In this document: one piece after another, positions 18,857 to 28,535 of the stretch
Layout: every line of letters starts with the position of its first letter
Position numbering within the stretch: position 1 is the first letter of the stretch
Assembly: GCA_963726105.1 (NCBI GenBank)
Contig: CAVSBJ010000025.1
Location: 1-64,000 of the forward strand
Length of the DNA: 64,000 nt
Source: Roseiarcus sp963726105
Lineage (GTDB): Bacteria > Pseudomonadota > Alphaproteobacteria > Rhizobiales > Beijerinckiaceae
Reading direction: 5' to 3'
Program-made: the position numbers and the translations under genes
Notes under the pieces: model-generated
What the model was told of the DNA's origin: nothing
Databases searched by the model: none
Seen by the model: the letters and a program-made list of their open reading frames with translations, nothing else

Positions 18857-19735
18857 TTACAGCGCCTCAGCCTGAAAGGCGCGGCCGAATTCCAGGATCG
18901 TGTCGGCCATCGCCTGAACCGGCGCGCTCGGCCGGCCAAGCGCGGGCACGACGACGAATTCGGTCTCGCCGAGCGGCGGCAATCCAGCGTCGGGGCCGAC
19001 CGCGACCGTCCCTTCCGATCTGAGACGCGCCGACTGCGCGCCGATTCCGAGGCCGCCAAGAACCGCGCCGACCAGCCCGGAGAGCGAGCCGCAGGTGCAG
19101 GCGATGCGCCAGGAGAGATTCGCCTTCTCGAGCGCCGCCAGAACCGCCTCGCGGGTGATGCTGCGCGGCGGATAGAGGACGAGCGGCAGCGGCCGCTCAG
19201 GGTCCCGCCGCCAGTCCGGCGCCGCGATCCAGACCATCTCTTCGCGCCACACGATGTGGCCGCGCCCGTCGCCCGCCCGCCGCTTGGCGAAAATCAGATC
19301 GAGCGCGCCCTCATCCATGCCTGAATAGAGATCGGCGGCGAGCCCGACCGTCATCTCGATGTCGACCTGAGGGTGCCGCGACGCAAACGCGCGCAGGACC
19401 TGCGGCAGCAGGCTCGACAGGGCGAAATCCTCCGAGGCGCCGAAGCGGACCCGGCCCCTGAGCTCCGCGTTCGAGAAATAGCGCTCGGCCCGGGAATAAG
19501 CGGCGAGGATCTCGCCCGCAAGCACGGTCAGGGCCTGCCCGTCGACGGTCAGCGAGACCTTATGGGTGTCGCGATCGAACAGACGGCGGCGCGTCTCCGC
19601 TTCCAGCCGGCGCACCTGCTGGCTCACCGTCGACTGGCGCAGGCCCCGTCGCCGCGCGGCTTCCGAGAACGACCCGGTTTCGGCCACCGCCAGGAAGGTC
19701 ACGAGCAAGCCGGGATCGTAGGTCTCTGTCATCAT
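18857..19735 (-). CDS. LysR-family transcriptional regulator
   Basis: 292-aa regulator with the N-terminal winged helix-turn-helix (FLAVAETGSFSEAARRRGLRQSTVSQQVRRLE) and a substrate-binding domain. It is transcribed divergently from the transporter at 19808 with a 72-nt shared control region, the usual arrangement in which a LysR protein controls its divergent neighbour. The inducer is unknown. Confidence 0.92.
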   Translation of the reverse strand: MMTETYDPGLLVTFLAVAETGSFSEAARRRGLRQSTVSQQVRRLEAETRRRLFDRDTHKVSLTVDGQALTVLAGEILAAYSRAERYFSNAELRGRVRFGASEDFALSSLLPQVLRAFASRHPQVDIEMTVGLAADLYSGMDEGALDLIFAKRRAGDGRGHIVWREEMVWIAAPDWRRDPERPLPLVLYPPRSITREAVLAALEKANLSWRIACTCGSLSGLVGAVLGGLGIGAQSARLRSEGTVAVGPDAGLPPLGETEFVVVPALGRPSAPVQAMADTILEFGRAFQAEAL

Positions 19736-19807
19736 GAGCCATGATAACTGAAACCATGGAGAACGTCATTCCGAATGAGCGTGCATTGCGGCATATTCGG
19801 CGCCATC

Positions 19808-20923
19808 ATGCGCCAGACCTTCTCCCGATTCGCCCCCGACACGTTCACCCTGCTTCTCGTCGCGACCGTCGCGCTGGCGAGCTTCGCCCCGCCGGCGGCG
19901 GCGTTCGAGCTGCCGGTGAAGATCGCGACCGACGTCGCGATCGCCTTCATGTTCTTCCTTTATGGCGCGCGTCTGGCGACTTCGAACGTGATCGCGGGCA
20001 TCGCGCATTGGCGCCTGCACGCGCTGGTGCTGGCGTCCACCTTCGTCCTGTTCCCGCTCGTCGGCCTCCTGCTCTTTCATGCTCTGCCGCAATGGCTCGT
20101 GCCCGGCCCGCTCGCTTTGGGCATGCTCTATCTCTGCCTCCTGCCCTCGACGATCCAGTCCTCGCTCGCCTTCACCTCGATCGCCGGCGGCAATGTTCCG
20201 GCGGCGATGTGCTCGGCGACGCTGTCGAGCCTCATCGGCGCATTGGCGACGCCATTGCTCGTCGCCCTGTTCGCCTCGGCGCGGGGCGGCGCGCCGACCG
20301 GCGACGCGATCCGCGAGATCGCCCTTCTCCTTGTCGCGCCGCTCCTGGCGGGCCAAGTGTTGCGGCCGTGGATCGGCGGCTTCGTCCTGCGCCACAAGGC
20401 GATCCTCTCCGCGACCGATCGCGGCTCGATCCTGCTCGTCGTCTATGGCGCCTTCGGCCACGCGGTCAGCGCCGGGCTCTGGCGCGCGCTGCCGCTGAGC
20501 GGCTTTGCAATCATGATCGTCATCGAGGCCATGGTTCTGGCCTTCATGCTCTTCGCCACCCGCTACGCCGCGAGGACGCTCGGCTTCAACCGCGAGGACA
20601 CGATCGCCATCGTCTTCTGCGGATCGAAGAAGAGCCTCGCGGCCGGCGTGCCGATGGCGGGCGTGCTGTTCCCCGGCCCGGACCTCGGCATGATCCTCCT
20701 GCCGACCATGCTCTTCCACCAGATGCAGCTCATGGTCTGCGCGGTGCTGGCGCGGCGCTGGGCGCAGGAAGGGAAGGCGGAGAGCGCCGCGCTCAGGCAG
20801 GCGCCCGCCGCTCGGAGCCGTGGCGGCGGCGAGGTGAGGGGAGCGGGTCAGGCATCGCCGGGCTCGGGACGCCTTGTCACGCCTTGCTCGGATGGGGTTC
20901 GCCGCTGGCTTGGTCCGGCTTGA
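19808..20923 (+). CDS. Bile acid:sodium symporter-family transporter
   Basis: 371-aa polytopic membrane protein of the SBF-like family, about ten hydrophobic segments, with conserved LPSTIQSSLAFTSIAGGN and FCGSKKSLAAGVPMAGVLF. The start is MRQTFSRFAPDTFTLLL. The last 40-odd residues (after RRWAQEG) are polar and unlike the family, so the original stop may have been lost or the tail is a run-on. It is divergent from the LysR regulator. Confidence 0.88.
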   Translation: MRQTFSRFAPDTFTLLLVATVALASFAPPAAAFELPVKIATDVAIAFMFFLYGARLATSNVIAGIAHWRLHALVLASTFVLFPLVGLLLFHALPQWLVPGPLALGMLYLCLLPSTIQSSLAFTSIAGGNVPAAMCSATLSSLIGALATPLLVALFASARGGAPTGDAIREIALLLVAPLLAGQVLRPWIGGFVLRHKAILSATDRGSILLVVYGAFGHAVSAGLWRALPLSGFAIMIVIEAMVLAFMLFATRYAARTLGFNREDTIAIVFCGSKKSLAAGVPMAGVLFPGPDLGMILLPTMLFHQMQLMVCAVLARRWAQEGKAESAALRQAPAARSRGGGEVRGAGQASPGSGRLVTPCSDGVRRWLGPA

Positions 20924-21269
20924 CCTCATGCTCGGTTTCGCGTTGCGCATTTGAGACAAAACGAAGCCTGTTTTCTTGGAATGAATGGTCGCAAGCGCGC
21001 AATAATTCGTGCGTATTGCGGCAGGATAGGCGCTTGGCTCACGCCAAGGGGCGGTTCGCGCGGCTGGGTTCACGGATCGCCGCTTCCCCGGCTGCATGCG
21101 CCGACCGGCCAACGCCCGCAGAGGCGGCGCGCATTCTGAGAAAAATTTCGAAGACATTTTATTTACGAAAAACAGAATCCGTGCTAGCTTTCCCAAGTCG
21201 CGCAATCCGGCAGGACATCCAGGAAGGGGTCGCGCCGCGGCGGAAACAGCAGGAGAGAAAATCCCTATT
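20924..21269. other. Intergenic stretch, no supported gene
   Basis: Follows the transporter. From about 21140 to 21190 it becomes AT-rich, with promoter-like sequence. No frame on either strand resembles a protein family. Confidence 0.45.
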
Positions 21270-21375
21270 CCAATCGGCCGTAACCCATTGAAAAGTCTCG
21301 ATTCGGAAAAATAAACGCTAGTAAACGCCAGCCCTTTTCCTAACGTTTAGGCGCGTTCATTGCCGTTTATTGGCG
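21270..21375 (+). repeat. TAAACGC dispersed repeat, copy A
   Basis: About 105 bp sharing with 46501-46612 a leading CGGCCGTAACCCATTGAAAA, then AAAATAAACGCTAGTAAACG, then CTAACGTTTA and further GTTTA units. Strongly AT-rich against the surrounding DNA. It ends at the stop of the lysE-family gene. Confidence 0.75.
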
Positions 21376-21376
21376 C

Positions 21377-22027
21377 TTATGCGGGCCCGTCACGCCGTGC
21401 GCCGCATCGCGCCCCCGCCGCGTCGGCGATCGACTTCGCGCCGAACAGGATGAAGATCACCCCGACGAGCCGCGTCACCGCGACGCCATGGGTGAGGAAG
21501 AACCGTCGCACCGCCGGCAGTCCGGCGGCGAAGATCAGGGTCACGTCGGCGAGCAGGAAGCCGGCGAAGGCCGCTGCGAACATCTGGGGCGCGTCGGCCA
21601 TTTTCAGCGCCCCGATATACGGCGCGACGATGGCGGAGAACATCGCCAGCGCCACCGGGTAGGACTTGGGGTTGGTGAGGCCGAAGGCCATGCCGGTCGC
21701 GAGCGGCCGCTTGGCCCCGATCGTGCGCGGGGCCATGTCCTTCCTGGTCATGACCGCGCGGGCGCCAAGATAGAGGAGGTAAAGGCCGCACACGAAGCCG
21801 AGCAGCTCGAACAGAGTGGGACCGATGCGGTTCGCGCCAATGATCGCCGCGACCGCGAGCGCGCCCCAGGTCACGTCGCCGACCAGATGACCGCAGATGA
21901 ACCAGGCGCCCGCCGCGCGTCCGCGCGACGCCGCAAGCGTGAACAAAGCGAGGAACGCCGGCCCCGGCGTGACGACATAGAGATAGGCCGCGGCGAGCGA
22001 GGCGAGCAGGATTTTCGGATCGGTCAT
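21377..22027 (-). CDS. LysE-family amino-acid exporter
   Basis: 216-aa inner-membrane exporter with six predicted helices. The LysE/RhtB N-terminus is present (AAYLYVVTPGPAFLALFTLA with the PGP motif), and GLTNPKSYPVALAMFSAIV matches the family's conserved NPK region. Its ATG overlaps the mutS stop by 4 nt, so it is probably translated from the mutS transcript. The substrate is unknown. Confidence 0.9.
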   Translation of the reverse strand: MTDPKILLASLAAAYLYVVTPGPAFLALFTLAASRGRAAGAWFICGHLVGDVTWGALAVAAIIGANRIGPTLFELLGFVCGLYLLYLGARAVMTRKDMAPRTIGAKRPLATGMAFGLTNPKSYPVALAMFSAIVAPYIGALKMADAPQMFAAAFAGFLLADVTLIFAAGLPAVRRFFLTHGVAVTRLVGVIFILFGAKSIADAAGARCGARRDGPA

Positions 22028-24717
22028 ATGGCCTTGTCCTCGATCAGCCGCCTCAGTGTGTAGAGGGCTTCGAGCGCCTCGCGGGGCGTGAGCGCGTCGG
22101 GATCGATCGCGGTGAGCGCCGTGCGCAGTTCATCAGGCGGAGGCGCCGCGGGCGGCTCGCGCGGCTCGTAGGAGAACAGCGGCAGCGCGTCGAGCGAACC
22201 GCTCGAGCGCGAGGCTTCGAGGCTCGCGAGCACCTGGCGTGCGCGCTTGACGACGGAGGGCGGCAGGCCCGCGAGCTTCGCGACCTGAATGCCGTAGGAG
22301 CGGTCGGCCGCGCCGTGGACGACTTCATGCAGGAACGCCAGCGTTCCCTTGAACTCGGTGACCCGCATGGTGAGATTGACAAGCCGCGGCAACGTCTCGG
22401 CGAGGGCGGTCAGTTCGTGGAAATGGGTGGCGAACAAAGCCCGCGAGCGGTTGGCGGCGCTCAGGTGCTCGACGCAGGCGTAGGCGATCGAGAGACCGTC
22501 GAAGGTCGCCGTGCCGCGGCCGATCTCGTCCAGGATCACGAGCGACCGCGCGGTCGCCTGATTGAGAATGGCCGCGGTCTCGACCATCTCGACCATGAAG
22601 GTCGAGCGGCCGCGCGCGAGATCGTCCGCCGCGCCGACGCGCGAGAACAACCGGTCGACGATCCCGATGTGCGCGCGCCTCGCCGGCACGTAGGCGCCCA
22701 TTTGCGCGATCAGCGCGATCAGCGCGTTCTGCCTGAGATAGGTCGATTTGCCCGCCATGTTGGGGCCGGTGACGATGGCGATGCGCCCGCCCTCGCCTGC
22801 TTCGCCCGTGAGATCGCAATCGTTGGCGACGAAGGGCTCGCCCGCTTGCTTCAGCGCCGCCTCGACCACCGGATGGCGGCCGCCCTCGATGTTGAAGTTC
22901 AGCGAGGCGTCGACCAAGGGCCGCGTCCAAACGCGCTTGACCGCGAGCTCAGCCAGCGCGGCGGCGACGTCGATCTCAGCCAGCGCCGCGCCGAAGCCGC
23001 GCAAGGCTTCGCCCTCGGCGAGGCAGGCCTGACGCAGGCGCTCGAACATTTCGAGTTCGAGCGCAAGCGCCCGGTCAGCCGCGGAGGCCATGCGCGACTC
23101 GAGATCGGCGAGGGCGCTGGTCGAGAAGCGCATCGCGCCGGCCATCGTCTGGCGGTGGATGAAGGTCGCGTTATGGGGAGGCTTGAGCAGCGTCTCGCCG
23201 GCGCCCTGCGGGGTCTCGATGAAATAGCCGAGAAAGTTGTTATGCTTGATCTTGAGCTGCCTGACGCCAGCTTCGTCAGCGTAGGACGCCTGCAGTCCCG
23301 CGATCACGCGGCGACTTTCGTCACGCAAGCTTCGCGCTTCGTCGAGCGCGGCCGCCGCGCCTGGGCGGACGAACCCGCCGTCGCGCTTGAGAAGCGGCAA
23401 ATCGTCGGCGAGCGTGGCCTCGAGATCGCGCCCGAGTTCCGCGCAATCGGCGCGCAACCGGGCATAGGCGCTCATGAGTTCGGGGGGGAGATCCTGAGCG
23501 GCCTCGAGAATGCTGGCCAGAGTCGCCGCCGCCGCGAGTCCGTCGCGAATGGCGGCAAGATCGCGCGGACCGCCTCGGTCGAGACTCAGGCGCGAAAAGG
23601 CGCGCAGAAAATCGGGCGCATGCGCGAGCGCCCGGCGTAACGCGTCGCGCATCGGCGCCGCCTCGACCAGGAAATCAAGCAAATCGAGCCGCCGGTTGAC
23701 GGCTTCCGGATCGGTCAGCGGGCTCGCCAGCCGCTCCGCGAGCAGGCGAACCCCTGGGGGGGTCACGGTCAGGTCGATCGTCGCCAGGAGCGAGCCGTCG
23801 CGCGCGCCGCTCAAGGTTCGTGTGAGCTCAAGGTTGGCACGGGTCGCGGGATCAATCTCGAGGCTCGTCCCGCGCGCGCGCCGGGTCGGCGGCGAAAGCG
23901 CCGGCTGGGCTTCGAACTGAGTGCGCTTGACATAGGCGAGCGCGAGCGCGGCGGCGGCGATCTCCGCCCGGGTGAACGCGCCGAAGCCGTCGAGGGTTTC
24001 GACGCCATAGAACTCGCAGACCCGGCGCTCGGCCACGCCGTCGCCGCCGCCACGCGCGAGCGGCGTCGCGGGAACGCGCATCTCGCGGACGATCTGGGAA
24101 AATAGCGGTTCGTCGTAGACCGCTTGCGACGCCACGACCTCGCTCGGCTCAAGGCGCGCAAGTTCCGCCGCAAGGCCTGTTTCATCCGTCTCGCTGAGCG
24201 CAACCGCCCCCGTCGACAGATCGAGAGCTGCGAGCCCGCAAACCTGCCGCCCCTCGCTCGAACGGACCTTCTGGACGGCGACCAGAAGACGCGCCCGACC
24301 GGGCTCGAGCAGCCGTTCCTCGGTGATCGTGCCCGGCGTGACCAGCCGCACGACGTCGCGCTTGACGACGGACTTCGGCCCGCGCTTTTTCGCCGCCGCC
24401 GGGTCTTCCATCTGCTCGCAGACGGCGACGCGATGCCCGAGCGCAATCAGCCGGTTGAGGTAATCGTCGGCGCGCTCGACCGGCACCCCGCACATGCGGA
24501 TGTCCTCGCCTTCGTGCTTGCCGCGCTTCGTGAGGACGATGCCGAGCGCCCGGCTCGCGATTTCCGCGTCCTCGAAGAACAGTTCGTAGAAGTCGCCCAT
24601 TCGGTAGAACAACAGGCAACCCGGATTGACCGCCTTGATTTCCAAATACTGCGCCATCATCGGCGTGACGCGCGCGCTGGTGGCGGCGGAATCGGGGCTG
24701 TCGCTGGCGGCGTCCAT
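22024..24717 (-). CDS. mutS: DNA mismatch repair protein MutS
   Basis: 897-aa full-length MutS. The mismatch-binding motif is at the N-terminus (YRMGDFYELFFEDA, with the Phe-x-Glu wedge). The connector, clamp and lever regions follow. The C-terminal ATPase has Walker A TGPNMAGKSTYLRQNALIAL and downstream DEIGRGTATFDGLSIAYACVE. There is no sign of truncation. Downstream is the lysE-family gene with a 4-nt overlap. Confidence 0.98.
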   Translation of the reverse strand: MDAASDSPDSAATSARVTPMMAQYLEIKAVNPGCLLFYRMGDFYELFFEDAEIASRALGIVLTKRGKHEGEDIRMCGVPVERADDYLNRLIALGHRVAVCEQMEDPAAAKKRGPKSVVKRDVVRLVTPGTITEERLLEPGRARLLVAVQKVRSSEGRQVCGLAALDLSTGAVALSETDETGLAAELARLEPSEVVASQAVYDEPLFSQIVREMRVPATPLARGGGDGVAERRVCEFYGVETLDGFGAFTRAEIAAAALALAYVKRTQFEAQPALSPPTRRARGTSLEIDPATRANLELTRTLSGARDGSLLATIDLTVTPPGVRLLAERLASPLTDPEAVNRRLDLLDFLVEAAPMRDALRRALAHAPDFLRAFSRLSLDRGGPRDLAAIRDGLAAAATLASILEAAQDLPPELMSAYARLRADCAELGRDLEATLADDLPLLKRDGGFVRPGAAAALDEARSLRDESRRVIAGLQASYADEAGVRQLKIKHNNFLGYFIETPQGAGETLLKPPHNATFIHRQTMAGAMRFSTSALADLESRMASAADRALALELEMFERLRQACLAEGEALRGFGAALAEIDVAAALAELAVKRVWTRPLVDASLNFNIEGGRHPVVEAALKQAGEPFVANDCDLTGEAGEGGRIAIVTGPNMAGKSTYLRQNALIALIAQMGAYVPARRAHIGIVDRLFSRVGAADDLARGRSTFMVEMVETAAILNQATARSLVILDEIGRGTATFDGLSIAYACVEHLSAANRSRALFATHFHELTALAETLPRLVNLTMRVTEFKGTLAFLHEVVHGAADRSYGIQVAKLAGLPPSVVKRARQVLASLEASRSSGSLDALPLFSYEPREPPAAPPPDELRTALTAIDPDALTPREALEALYTLRRLIEDKAI

Positions 24718-24805
24718 CGCCCCTAGCCTAGCAAATCGGCCGGCTCGGCGCAGCGCCGCCGCCCTCGCTATCCACCGGGTCCGTTAGATCAGGCTCCCCA
24801 GACGT

Positions 24806-25792
24806 TCATTGCCGCGCTTGCTTCTCCAGCAATCGGTTCTTGATCAACCACGCGGCGCCTCGGTTCCACGAATAGTTCGCCCCGATGCGCAGGTCGGTCT
24901 GCTCAACTGCAATGGGAGCGCCAGTTTTGGCGTCGCGAAGCTTGAATGTGACGGCGTAGTCGGTGCGGGTGATGCGAGTCACGATCCCGACAAGAGATTG
25001 ATCGGCGCCGAGTTTGCGAGCGATTGGAACGTCGCAACCGTCGCATTCGTGCAAGCTGCCCGCGATCACGTCGGGCGTATTGGCGCGGCTGACATCGACG
25101 AGGTTGTACCGGCCGGATTCCGTGAGCAGCCGGCGCACCGTCTCTGTCGCCAGCCTCAGCTGCTCCCGGTCTTGGTCGCTTTCAGGGATGATTCCGGCGC
25201 CGCCGCTGAAATCCTTCAGCTCGAAATCGAAGACGGCGATCTTGATCGGCGCGGCTCCTTCGGCCCGGTCGCCCAAGGTCGCCTCCGACTGGAGAACATC
25301 GCGCGCAACAAAGGATTCTGCCTTCTGCCAGGCCTCGTCCGTGTCGCCACGGAAAGTCAGCAATCGGTCAAAAACAATCCGACCCTGCTCCTCATCGGCG
25401 ATTTGGATCTTCGCCCACTGAACAAGGGAGCTCATTTTGTGCACGCCGCCGAGCAGGACGAGCTTCGCGCCGGCGGTTCGCGCAGCCGTCTGAATCTCGG
25501 ATGGACTCATCGCTGGATCGCACGGCCCGGACCCGCAAGACATCGGAACAATCCGGTACTGGCCGTTCGCCGCGAGATCGCGCTGCAACGCGTTGACGAA
25601 TTCCGCGGCGCGCCGTTGATGGGTCGCGATTTGATCGTTCGGCTCTCCGGACGTGTCGACATAGTCGAGATTCAGCACCGCCAGCGCAGCGGGGTGTGTT
25701 GGCGCAACATCGGCTTGCGCGCGGGGCGCCCCAAAGGCGGCTGTCAAGCCCATAACGGAAACGGCGACAATGAAACGAAATGAGCTACGCAT
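24806..25792 (-). CDS. Exported protein with two DUF2380-like repeats
   Basis: 328-aa exported protein: signal peptide MRSSFRFIVAVSVMGLTAAF...AQA. Two related halves follow, one from AVLNLDYVDTSGEPNDQ and one from IAVFDFELKDFSGGAG. Each is about 140 residues and resembles the DUF2380 family of unknown function, often found as single-domain periplasmic proteins. AAGGAGG lies 7 nt before the ATG at 25792. Two CxxC-like pairs (SCGSGPC, CDGC) may form disulfides. Confidence 0.82.
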   Translation of the reverse strand: MRSSFRFIVAVSVMGLTAAFGAPRAQADVAPTHPAALAVLNLDYVDTSGEPNDQIATHQRRAAEFVNALQRDLAANGQYRIVPMSCGSGPCDPAMSPSEIQTAARTAGAKLVLLGGVHKMSSLVQWAKIQIADEEQGRIVFDRLLTFRGDTDEAWQKAESFVARDVLQSEATLGDRAEGAAPIKIAVFDFELKDFSGGAGIIPESDQDREQLRLATETVRRLLTESGRYNLVDVSRANTPDVIAGSLHECDGCDVPIARKLGADQSLVGIVTRITRTDYAVTFKLRDAKTGAPIAVEQTDLRIGANYSWNRGAAWLIKNRLLEKQARQ

Positions 25793-25832
25793 CAGGTATC
25801 CTCCTTCTGCCGATCCTCCAGCCATACACACC

Positions 25833-26981
25833 TTACGCCGCCGCCAGCGTGCCGCGGCGCGCCTTCATCGCTTTGGCGGCCATCGTATAGCCTCCGCCGG
25901 CGCCGTCAACGAAGTGGACATGGCCGCGTTGGGTCGCCGAGGGAACGAAGCACGTCACCTGCGCCGCGCCCTGCCGGAAGACGCCCCATCGGGCAAACGC
26001 CTCCGCTGCGGCAAGCCGAGCCTCGAGCGCATCGGCGAACTCAGGCGAGCAGTCCAGCGTCATGCGCAGGCCGTCGTCGAACTTGCGAAAATCTGCGTTG
26101 GCGACAAGCTCGCTCGCATAGGTCGCCGCGTCGAAGCGACCCACCTTGAGCTTGAAAATGTGGAGGGAGATCGCGATGCAATAGCCGCGAATCGCCGCGA
26201 TACGCGCCTTCGCTTGCGACAGCCCCGAGGCCTTCTTGACCAATGTCTCAAGCGCGATCGCCCTGCCTGGATTCCCTGGCCGCAGACTCATCAGAGTGAC
26301 CGGAGGATCGCTCGACGCGACGGCGAGCGACGATCTGACGATCTCATTGATGAGCGGCGCAAATCGCGCGTCGTTTCCGCGTGGCGCGACGATCAGCGAC
26401 AGAACAAGTCCGTGCTTGGCCGGGGCCACGCCCCAGCGGCAGGAAAGACCCGAAAGATCCGGCCGCGCGCCCGGCTCCGCCAGCGGCAGAGCATAAGAGC
26501 CGCGCTTGGCCGCATCGTCGAACCAAGTCAGGCCGCCGCCGGCGAACATCGCATAGACGCAAGGCGGGGCCGCCGCGAAGCGCGCGACCCTCACGTCGTA
26601 TCCTGCAGCCCGGATTTCGCCGACCGGCGCCATCGCGACGCGCAACTCCAATTGAAACTCCTCACGCGCGAAGGCCGCCATCGCCTGAAGCGCCTTGGCG
26701 GCGGCGGCCGCATCGGACGACGACACGGCGAAGCTCGCGCCGTCGCCGCCAAAGACGAAAGGAAAAGGCCGCCGGTCCAGCGCGTTGGCGACGGCCGCGA
26801 TCGCGCCGGCGCCGACCATGTTGACGGCCTTATATCGGCCATCGGCGACGGCTTTGGTCGAGCCGACCACGTCAGCGAAACCGACGACCCAGTCACCCGG
26901 CAGCGGACTATAGTTCTCGGCCTTCACCGCGTCGGCAAAGTCGTCGAGCACCGGAATGGTCTCATAGAAGCCGTCGGCCAT
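25833..26981 (-). CDS. DUF3095 protein, cyclase-like fold
   Basis: 382 aa, DUF3095 family. The N-terminal half resembles a class III nucleotide cyclase domain: GFADVVGSTKAV matches the first metal-Asp motif and FGGDGASFAV the second. Whether it makes a cyclic nucleotide is unknown; other catalytic residues cannot be confirmed by eye. It lies 58 nt downstream of thiD on the same strand and 40 nt upstream of the DUF2380-type gene. Confidence 0.8.
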   Translation of the reverse strand: MADGFYETIPVLDDFADAVKAENYSPLPGDWVVGFADVVGSTKAVADGRYKAVNMVGAGAIAAVANALDRRPFPFVFGGDGASFAVSSSDAAAAAKALQAMAAFAREEFQLELRVAMAPVGEIRAAGYDVRVARFAAAPPCVYAMFAGGGLTWFDDAAKRGSYALPLAEPGARPDLSGLSCRWGVAPAKHGLVLSLIVAPRGNDARFAPLINEIVRSSLAVASSDPPVTLMSLRPGNPGRAIALETLVKKASGLSQAKARIAAIRGYCIAISLHIFKLKVGRFDAATYASELVANADFRKFDDGLRMTLDCSPEFADALEARLAAAEAFARWGVFRQGAAQVTCFVPSATQRGHVHFVDGAGGGYTMAAKAMKARRGTLAAA

Positions 26982-27039
26982 GTCCGCCCAAATCTACGCG
27001 CGAGAAGCTTAAGACTAACGCGGATACGGATCGAATGCG

Positions 27040-27885
27040 TCAGAGTTTCGAAACCAACTCGGTCTGGATGAGCGGCCCGGCTCCCGCGCCGAGCGTGACA
27101 TCCTGGCCACGCTCGATCGATCGGCGGACAAAGGTCTTGGCCGCCGCCACGGCCTCCGACAAGGGAGCCCCGAGAACGATGTTGGCGGCGATGGCGCTCG
27201 AGAGGGTGCAGCCGCTTCCGTGAAGGTTTTGGGAAGCGAGTCTCGGCGCCGCGAAACGGCGAACCACATTCTCTGTCATCAAAAGGTCCACCGCCTCTTC
27301 GCCTTCGAGGTGTCCGCCCTTCATCAAAACCGCGCGCGGGCCGAGCTTCAACAGCGCCGCGCCCTGCCGAGCCATATCGGCCTCGCTTTTGGCTATCGGC
27401 TCCCCGAGCAATGTTGCGGCCTCAGACAGGTTAGGGGTCAGACAATCGACACGCGGAAGCAGCGCGTGGCGAATCGCCTCGACGAAGCCAGCACCGCTCA
27501 GGGCGTCGCCTGACGAGGCGGTCATAACGGGATCGTAAACGATGAACCTGTCTGCGCCGCGCGCCACAGTGCGGCGCTTGGAAGCAAGCTGGGCCGAAAG
27601 CCTCTCCGCCACGACGTTGGCGATCTCCGCGCTACCGAGCATGCCGATCTTGATCGCGGCGACGGCGAAGTCCTCAAGAACCGCTTCGATCTGTGCGCCA
27701 ACGATCCCAGGCGGCGGATAGTGGATCGCCCACACGCCGCGGGTGTTCTGAGCGGTGAGCGCGGTGACCACGCTCGCGGCGTAGACGCCGAGCGCCGCAA
27801 AGGTCTTGAGATCGGCTTGAATCCCGGCGCCGCCGCCGGAATCAGAGCCGGCGATGGTCAAAGCAATGGACAGTCTTTGAGTCAC
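27040..27885 (-). CDS. thiD: Hydroxymethylpyrimidine/phosphomethylpyrimidine kinase
   Basis: 281-aa kinase of thiamine synthesis that phosphorylates HMP and HMP-P. Motifs: IAGSDSGGGAGIQADLKTF at the start, YDPVMTASSGDAL, and the C-terminal LHGSGCTLSSAIAANI with the catalytic Cys/anion hole. GTG start at 27885 overlaps the thiE stop by 4 nt. Last gene of the thiC-O-S-G-E-D operon. Confidence 0.95.
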   Translation of the reverse strand: MTQRLSIALTIAGSDSGGGAGIQADLKTFAALGVYAASVVTALTAQNTRGVWAIHYPPPGIVGAQIEAVLEDFAVAAIKIGMLGSAEIANVVAERLSAQLASKRRTVARGADRFIVYDPVMTASSGDALSGAGFVEAIRHALLPRVDCLTPNLSEAATLLGEPIAKSEADMARQGAALLKLGPRAVLMKGGHLEGEEAVDLLMTENVVRRFAAPRLASQNLHGSGCTLSSAIAANIVLGAPLSEAVAAAKTFVRRSIERGQDVTLGAGAGPLIQTELVSKL

Positions 27886-28535
27886 GCCGGCCGCGTCGCC
27901 GCAATCCATTCGCGTGCCCGCGCATCCGGGTCGGAGTTGAGCGTGATGTCGGTCACGACTGAGACAATGTCGGCGCCGGCCGCGAGGCACAGTTTCGCTC
28001 GCTCGACAGTCAACCCGCCGATCGCGACCAACGGAATCGCGCCGATGCGGCGCTTCCACACGCCGATCTTCTCGAGCCCCTGCGGCGCGAAGGCCATCGC
28101 CTTGAGCTTGGTCGGATAGATCGGCCCAAGCGCGACATAGTCGGGCGCGAAGGTGAGAGCCCGCACCAGCTCGACGTCGTCGTGGGTGCTGACGCCGAGC
28201 TTGATCCCCGCTTTGCGCACGCCGAGCACGTCCGCGTCGTTAAGATCGTCTTGGCCAAGATGGAGCCAGGGCGCACCCTCATCGATTGCGACACGCCAGT
28301 AGTCGTTGACGACAAGGCTCGCGCCCGCAGGCTTGCAGGCAGCGAGCGCCAGCCGAGTCTCGCGCGCGACCGCCGCCTCGTCGCGATTCTTGATGCGAAG
28401 CTGAATCAACTTGGCGCCGACGCGGACCAGGCGGCCGACCCATTCGGCGCTATCGACGATCGGATAGAAAGGGTCGAGGCCCGACTCCGGTCTCCTCTGA
28501 GAGGAGGTGGCGCTCCCCGAGGCCTCGTCGCTCAC
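27882..28535 (-). CDS. thiE: Thiamine phosphate synthase
   Basis: 217 aa. Joins HMP-PP and thiazole phosphate into thiamine phosphate. Recognisable segments: KLIQLRIKNRDE, ASLVVNDYWRVAID, LHLGQDDLNDADV, GVSTHDDVEL, YVALGPIYPT and LVAIGGLTVERA. The GTG start overlaps the thiG stop (GTGA). The N-terminus has a short Ser-rich extension before DPFYPIVDS. Confidence 0.94.
   Translation of the reverse strand: MSDEASGSATSSQRRPESGLDPFYPIVDSAEWVGRLVRVGAKLIQLRIKNRDEAAVARETRLALAACKPAGASLVVNDYWRVAIDEGAPWLHLGQDDLNDADVLGVRKAGIKLGVSTHDDVELVRALTFAPDYVALGPIYPTKLKAMAFAPQGLEKIGVWKRRIGAIPLVAIGGLTVERAKLCLAAGADIVSVVTDITLNSDPDARAREWIAATRPA

Noticed and set aside
19766..21205. 479-codon minus-strand open frame
   Set aside because: Antisense to the transporter; Arg/Glu/Gln-rich with no domain.
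22315..23640. 441-codon plus-strand open frame
   Set aside because: Antisense to mutS.
25770..27071. 433-codon plus-strand open frame
   Set aside because: Antisense to the DUF3095 gene.
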